NCBI RefSeq assembly: GCF_000155735.2
Contig: NC_020908.1
Location: forward strand, 4,525,501 to 4,589,500
Source of the DNA: Octadecabacter arcticus 238
GTDB taxonomy: Bacteria; Pseudomonadota; Alphaproteobacteria; Rhodobacterales; Rhodobacteraceae
DNA length: 64,000 nucleotides
Direction: 5' to 3'
The notes under the pieces were generated by a model. The model worked only from the letters and a program-made list of their open reading frames with translations, did no database searches and was not told where the DNA came from. This document shows, piece by piece, positions 59,710-64,000 of this stretch. A program made the position numbers and the translations under genes. How positions within the stretch are numbered: position 1 is the first letter of the stretch; every line of letters begins with the position of its first letter.

Positions 59710-61107
59710 CTAAATATGGATGGCACGATCAAAAGCTTCCAAGGTCGCTTCATGAAGCATTTCCGAGAGGGTGGGATGCGGAAAGATGGTACGCATGAGA
59801 TATTCTTCTGTGCATTCCAAAGTCATAGCTACGCCAATTGCTGTGATCAGTTCAGTGACTTCCGCGCCAATCATGTGCGCCCCGAGAACGGCCCCTGTGC
59901 CCTCTTCAAAAATCAATTTGATAAGCCCTTCGGACTCGCCAAGGGCAATCGCTTTTCCGTTTCCTGCAAACGGGAACCGCCCGACTTTGATCTTCAAGCC
60001 TAGTTCCAATGCTTTGGCTTCGGTCAGCCCTACCGATGCGATTTGAGGATGGGAGTATGTACAGCCAGGAATGAGGGATTTATCAACCGGATGAGCACTA
60101 TCAAGTAGTGCGATCCGTTCGACACACGTAACGGCTTCATGACTTGCTTTGTGGGCGAGCCACGGGCCACCGGCAACATCTCCAATGGCATAAACGCCTG
60201 GCTCGGCCGTGCCCATCCACTCATTTGTCTTGATTTGGGCTCGGTCTACTTCAACAGCAGTGTTTTCCAAGCCTATGCCGTCGACATTACCAACGATTCC
60301 GATAGCAGAAATAATCCTATCAAACTGTCCAGTTTCGATTTTATCATCTGCGGACTTATAGCTCACCGAAAGGCTATCAGTTTGCTTCTTGAATGATTGG
60401 TATGTCGTGTTTGTAAGGATCGTGATGCCTTGCTTTTTGAAAGCCTTCATAGCGGCTTCAGAAATTTCTGCATCTTCAGCTGGTACGATGCGATCTTGGA
60501 CTTCCATAATGGTTACTTCGCTACCAATCTCATTGTAGAATGAGGCAAACTCAACGCCGATCGCCCCTGACCCGACAATTAATAACTTTTTCGGAATGGT
60601 TTCGGGAACCATCGCTTCTTTAGATGTTACGATTTGCACACCGTCAGGCACCAGACTTGGCAATGTACGACTCCTCGCGCCTGTGGCGACAATGATGTGC
60701 AATGCAGATACCGTTTCAGTCTTTTCACCAGTTTTGACCTGAAGTTTGCCGCCGCCCAGCAGCGTGCCCCAACCCTTCAAGACTGCGATATTGTTCTTCT
60801 TCATCAAAAACTTCACACCACCAGACAATTTGCCTGATACTTGACGTGAATAGCCAACAATATCCTTTAGGTTTGGAATTGGTGTAGATGAAGACCAACC
60901 ATATTCCTTAGCTTCGCGAATGGTGCGGCCAACATCAGCTGTTTTCAACAAGGCCTTTGTAGGTATGCAGCCCCAGTTAAGACAAACGCCACCTAGTTCT
61001 TCGGCTTCAACAATCGCGGTCTTCATGCCAAGTTGAGCCGCTCGAATGGCGGCAACATAGCCACCCGGCCCCGAGCCGATAACGACTAGATCAAATTCTT
61101 TGCTCAT
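59710..61107 (-). CDS. lpdA: Dihydrolipoyl dehydrogenase (E3)
   Basis: 465 residues. FAD-binding GSGPGGYVAAIRAAQLG, redox-active disulfide GGVCLNWGCIPTKALL (Cys42, Cys47), NAD-binding IVGSGAIGVEFASFYNEIG, and the C-terminal His-Glu pair PHPTLSEMLHEA (His444). It reoxidises dihydrolipoyl groups of the E2 encoded just upstream (13 bases apart). The local set E1alpha-E1beta-E2-E3 is a complete 2-oxoacid dehydrogenase operon. Confidence 0.94.
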   Translation of the reverse strand: MSKEFDLVVIGSGPGGYVAAIRAAQLGMKTAIVEAEELGGVCLNWGCIPTKALLKTADVGRTIREAKEYGWSSSTPIPNLKDIVGYSRQVSGKLSGGVKFLMKKNNIAVLKGWGTLLGGGKLQVKTGEKTETVSALHIIVATGARSRTLPSLVPDGVQIVTSKEAMVPETIPKKLLIVGSGAIGVEFASFYNEIGSEVTIMEVQDRIVPAEDAEISEAAMKAFKKQGITILTNTTYQSFKKQTDSLSVSYKSADDKIETGQFDRIISAIGIVGNVDGIGLENTAVEVDRAQIKTNEWMGTAEPGVYAIGDVAGGPWLAHKASHEAVTCVERIALLDSAHPVDKSLIPGCTYSHPQIASVGLTEAKALELGLKIKVGRFPFAGNGKAIALGESEGLIKLIFEEGTGAVLGAHMIGAEVTELITAIGVAMTLECTEEYLMRTIFPHPTLSEMLHEATLEAFDRAIHI

Positions 61108-61120
61108 GAGTGATTTTCCG

Positions 61121-62383
61121 TCAGTTAAGCATCAAAGAAGTAGGGTTTTCGATCAGTTCTTTGAATTTCTTCAGCCATACAGCCCCAAGCGCACCATCAA
61201 CGACGCGGTGATCGCAAGATAGCGTGACGCTCATGACGGTTGCTAACTTGGGATTACCTTCATTGTCGGGAACAAATTGCGCTGCCCCCTGTCCAACAGC
61301 CAAGATCATGCTTTCTGGCGGGTTGATAATTGCGTTGAAGGATTTGACACCGAACATTCCAAGGTTTGAGATCGAAAACGACCCACCCTGATATTCTTTG
61401 CTACCCAATTTACCTGTTTTGGCACGGGCTGCGAGGTCAGCAATCTCGGAAGAAATGGTCTGAATGTCCTTCTTTTGGGCGTTCCTAACGACTGGTGTAA
61501 TCAAACCGCCGTCGATGGATACAGCCACAGAAATGTGAGCATCATCAAACTTGATAATACTGTCACCATCCCAAGAAGCATTCGCTTCAGGCACAGTTTT
61601 GAGGGCTGCAGCACAAGCTTTTACCAAGAGGTCGTTGACCGAGATCTTCTTCGCATCGGTGTTTTGCAGAGCTAGATTGATCTGGACACGCATCTCAAGA
61701 AGCTTATCAATTTGAAGATCAGCATTGAGATAGAAATGAGGGACAGTGCTCTTACTTTCGGTCAGGCGAGCAGCAATTATTGAGCGCATCCGGTCAACCG
61801 GAACTTTTGTGTAAGCTAGGCCCAATTCGTCCGCTGTTTTTTGCGCACCAGTCTTACCGCCCACTGTAATCGTCTGGGGTGGAGGTGATGCCGTTCCTGA
61901 TTTGGCGGCCTTTTCAACATCTGAGCGAACAATTCTGCCACGAGGTCCAGAGCCACCAACAGATTGGAGATCAATATTTAGTTTCTTGGCAACACGACGG
62001 GCCAATGGTGTCGCTCTTGTTCCAGACAAAAATACCGGAGAACCAACCACAATGGGCTCCTCAGTTGTATCGCTTTCGACTGCTGCTGCTTGGACGGTAT
62101 CGGCTGTCGATACACCTGATCCAGCAGGCTCAACAACTTCTTCGCCTTCTGCAAAGAGCCAAGCAACTGATTGTCCGATAGGAACAATATCACCCTCTTT
62201 GGCGCTCACAAAATGAAGTGTTCCTGTTCCAGGACTCTCGACTTCCATTGTTGCCTTGTCTGTTTCGATGTCAAAGAGGGCTTCACCTTCTTCGACCATC
62301 TCACCTTCAGACTTGTACCAGCTCGCGATTGTCCCCGACGACATATCCATGTCAACCTTTGGTAAAATGACTTCAATTGGCAT
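61121..62383 (-). CDS. 2-oxoacid dehydrogenase E2 (dihydrolipoyl acyltransferase)
   Basis: 420 residues with one lipoyl domain (1-77; lipoyl Lys43 in ETDKATMEVES), a Gly/Ala/Glu-rich linker, a peripheral subunit-binding domain near 123-160 (ATPLARRVAKKLNIDLQSVG) and the catalytic domain from about 195 (VDRMRSIIAARLTESKSTVP) with the active-site CDHRVVDGALGA (His392). The pattern is closest to pyruvate dehydrogenase or acetoin dehydrogenase E2. It begins two bases after the E1beta stop. Confidence 0.92.
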   Translation of the reverse strand: MPIEVILPKVDMDMSSGTIASWYKSEGEMVEEGEALFDIETDKATMEVESPGTGTLHFVSAKEGDIVPIGQSVAWLFAEGEEVVEPAGSGVSTADTVQAAAVESDTTEEPIVVGSPVFLSGTRATPLARRVAKKLNIDLQSVGGSGPRGRIVRSDVEKAAKSGTASPPPQTITVGGKTGAQKTADELGLAYTKVPVDRMRSIIAARLTESKSTVPHFYLNADLQIDKLLEMRVQINLALQNTDAKKISVNDLLVKACAAALKTVPEANASWDGDSIIKFDDAHISVAVSIDGGLITPVVRNAQKKDIQTISSEIADLAARAKTGKLGSKEYQGGSFSISNLGMFGVKSFNAIINPPESMILAVGQGAAQFVPDNEGNPKLATVMSVTLSCDHRVVDGALGAVWLKKFKELIENPTSLMLN

Positions 62384-62385
62384 GA

Positions 62386-63405
62386 CTAAATCTTACCCTT
62401 CACGAGGTTGATCACGTTCGAGACAATATCTTCCACTTGAGGGACAGACGCCTTCTCCAACTCGGGGTTATAGGGCATCGGATTATCAGTGCCGCCAAGG
62501 CGTAGAATTGGGGCATCAAGGAAATCAAACGCATGGCTTTCGGCTACCATTGCACTGATTTCAGCACCAATTCCGAGAGTTTTGACAGCCTCATAGACGC
62601 AGACCAAACGTGATGTTTTTTCCACGCTCGTAAAAACGGTTTCACGGTCAATGGGTCGGATCGTGCGTAGATCAATTACCTCAGCAGAGATGCCAACGGC
62701 GGCTAGTTCTTCAGCAGCTGCAAGTGATTTGTGGACCATGATCGAAGTTGCAACAATCGTGACGTCAGTGCCGGGTCGAGCAACATGCGCCTTGCCAATA
62801 GGAACCGTATAGTGACCTTGTGGGACCATCCCCTTGGTCTTGTAGAGCAGTTTATGTTCAAAGATCATTACTGGGTCTGGATCTTCGAGGGCGGCTAATA
62901 ACATACCTTTGGCATCGTGTGGTGTCGTTGGTTGGATAACTTTCAAGCCAGGAACGTGCGCGAGCCATGCTTCTAAACTTTGGCTATGCTGAGCAGCGGC
63001 TCCTGTGCCAGATCCCGCCGGAAAGCGCATCACGAGAGGAACGGAAACATCCCCACCAAGCATATAGCGGACTTTTGCAGCTTGGTTGACGATTTGCTCC
63101 ATCGCTAAGGTTGCAAAGTCTGAAAATTGGAATTCGAAGATTGGGCGCAAACCCGTAAGAGCCGCTCCAACCGCAACCCCGGCCGCACCGAGTTCGGATA
63201 TGGGCGTGTCCATGACACGATCTTCGCCATAAGTGTGCACAAGATCGCCAGTGACCTGAAAAGCGCCACCATACACCCCAATATCTTCACCCATAAGGAT
63301 GACGCGCTCGTCAGTCCTTAATGCTATGTCCAAAGCATCTTTGATGGCCTCAGAATACGACATTTCAACGGGTTCAGTACCCAAGTCCTTTACGGGAGCG
63401 TTCAT
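62386..63405 (-). CDS. 2-oxoacid dehydrogenase E1 component, beta subunit
   Basis: 339 residues. The transketolase pyrimidine-binding domain shows [40 protein letters not shown] and [20 protein letters not shown]; the C-terminal domain has [20 protein letters not shown]. With the alpha subunit it forms the thiamine-diphosphate-dependent E1. Its ATG overlaps the alpha-subunit stop by four bases. Substrate (pyruvate, acetoin or branched-chain acid) cannot be settled from sequence alone. Confidence 0.93.
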   Translation of the reverse strand: MNAPVKDLGTEPVEMSYSEAIKDALDIALRTDERVILMGEDIGVYGGAFQVTGDLVHTYGEDRVMDTPISELGAAGVAVGAALTGLRPIFEFQFSDFATLAMEQIVNQAAKVRYMLGGDVSVPLVMRFPAGSGTGAAAQHSQSLEAWLAHVPGLKVIQPTTPHDAKGMLLAALEDPDPVMIFEHKLLYKTKGMVPQGHYTVPIGKAHVARPGTDVTIVATSIMVHKSLAAAEELAAVGISAEVIDLRTIRPIDRETVFTSVEKTSRLVCVYEAVKTLGIGAEISAMVAESHAFDFLDAPILRLGGTDNPMPYNPELEKASVPQVEDIVSNVINLVKGKI

Positions 63406-64000
63406 TGCGCAACCTCAGTGTATACATCGCGAGAAACGTCGCTTAACAACGGATCTGGGCCGGATTTAGCGAACTCAATGGCCGCTTCAATTTCTGCATC
63501 GACAGATGCTTCCATAGCTTTGACGTCACCATCATTCAGAACCTCATTTTCAATGAGGAAGGAGGAGAACCGGATAATAGGATCACGATCAATCCAGTCG
63601 TTGATCTCTTCTTTCGTACGATAGCGGTTGCGGTCTGACTTTGAGTGACCGCGCCAACGATATGTCAAAGACTCGACAAGGCTTGGCCCGTTGCCCGCAC
63701 GAGCATGTTCCACTGCAGTATCAACAGCTTCGGTAATCGCGTTAAAGTCGTTCCCGTCGACAGTAATTCCAGGCATTGAATAACCCGCAGCACGTTCGGA
63801 GATATTTTTCACCGAAGTGGAGCGCTCAATCGATGTGGACATGCCGTATTTGTTGTTCTCGCAAATGAAGACAACCGGCAGTTTCCAGATGGACGCCATG
63901 TTCAAAGATTCGTGAAACGCACCTTCATTATTGGCACCATCCCCAAAAAAACAAAGAACCACTTTGCCCGTGTTCAAACGCTTCGATGAAAGTGCTGCAC
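63402..64000 (-). CDS. 2-oxoacid dehydrogenase E1 component, alpha subunit (5' end outside window)
   Basis: The frame is open to the window edge, so the N-terminus is outside. Visible are the thiamine-diphosphate motif [40 protein letters not shown], the phosphorylation-loop equivalent ([19 protein letters not shown]) and the C-terminal helices. About 200 of ~330 residues are present. The non-AUG codon at 63977 is internal, not a start: the preceding codons continue the family sequence ([17 protein letters not shown]). Confidence 0.92.
   Translation of the reverse strand, partial: AALSSKRLNTGKVVLCFFGDGANNEGAFHESLNMASIWKLPVVFICENNKYGMSTSIERSTSVKNISERAAGYSMPGITVDGNDFNAITEAVDTAVEHARAGNGPSLVESLTYRWRGHSKSDRNRYRTKEEINDWIDRDPIIRFSSFLIENEVLNDGDVKAMEASVDAEIEAAIEFAKSGPDPLLSDVSRDVYTEVAQ

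Noticed and set aside
1..64000. CRISPR arrays, tRNA or rRNA genes, plasmid or phage replication genes
   Set aside because: No regularly spaced repeats, no recognisable tRNA cloverleaf or rRNA sequence, and no phage structural or replication genes were found while reading both strands.

Overview
The window looks like part of an alphaproteobacterial genome, most likely a Rhodobacterales (Roseobacter-group) bacterium with a very high insertion-sequence load. This rests on gene families and layout (BioMNY transporter, RbsABC-type ABC operons, IS families common in marine Rhodobacterales); no rRNA or tRNA is present to confirm it. An IS-rich genus such as Octadecabacter would fit, but that is a guess.

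Layout. (A) 1-3340: the end of a CDF metal transporter and a truncated membrane-protein gene, cut by an IS5 that is itself split by an intact IS256, next to an IS6 scrap. (B) 3337-24754: a nearly gap-free minus-strand catabolic island with a divergent LysR regulator at its head. In transcription order it encodes PxpA, biotin carboxyl carrier, biotin carboxylase, PxpB and PxpC, a TorT-type binding protein with RbsA/RbsC-like ABC transporter, GabT-like aminotransferase and GabD-like dehydrogenase, the biotin ECF transporter BioM-BioN-BioY, a three-subunit molybdenum hydroxylase (FAD, 2[2Fe-2S], Mo), and a translationally coupled module of nitroreductase, cupin, a 79-residue protein, a short AMP-forming ligase and a thiolase-like protein. 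(C) 24811-31200: IS256, IS5, IS3 split by ISAs1, and IS200 elements. (D) 31212-35881: a second RbsABC-type ABC operon led by an alpha/beta hydrolase. (E) 35882-50100: a graveyard of IS21, ISAs1, IS5, IS66 (two groups), IS630, IS1111/IS110, IS30, IS256, IS427-group IS5 and IS1595 elements, including a three-deep nest (IS256 in IS30 in IS1111). (F) 50203-56051: a HAD phosphatase gene followed by a four-deep nest (IS481-like in IS4 in IS3 in IS1595). (G) 56183-64000: a SorC-family regulator, class II aldolase, class I fructose-bisphosphatase, and a complete-looking 2-oxoacid dehydrogenase set (E3, E2, E1beta, partial E1alpha), all on the minus strand.

How the genes may work together. The most interesting region is B. 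PxpB and PxpC are related to the carboxyltransferase part of urea carboxylase, and here they sit with a stand-alone biotin carboxylase and biotin carrier but without acetyl-CoA carboxylase transferase subunits. Together with PxpA this suggests a biotin-dependent opening of a cyclic amide or ureide. Downstream GabT/GabD would convert the released omega-amino acid to a dicarboxylate, the Mo hydroxylase could make the cyclic amide from an N-heterocycle, and BioMNY could supply biotin to the carboxylase or import the substrate. The substrate is not known. Degenerate copies of bioN and of the nitroreductase gene flank the Mo-hydroxylase genes and show how the operon was assembled.

The mobile elements are also informative. 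Two IS256 copies with different 9-bp target duplications share the same in-frame UGA in the transposase, and an IS1111 element has a comparable UGA. Several others carry likely -1 frameshift sites.
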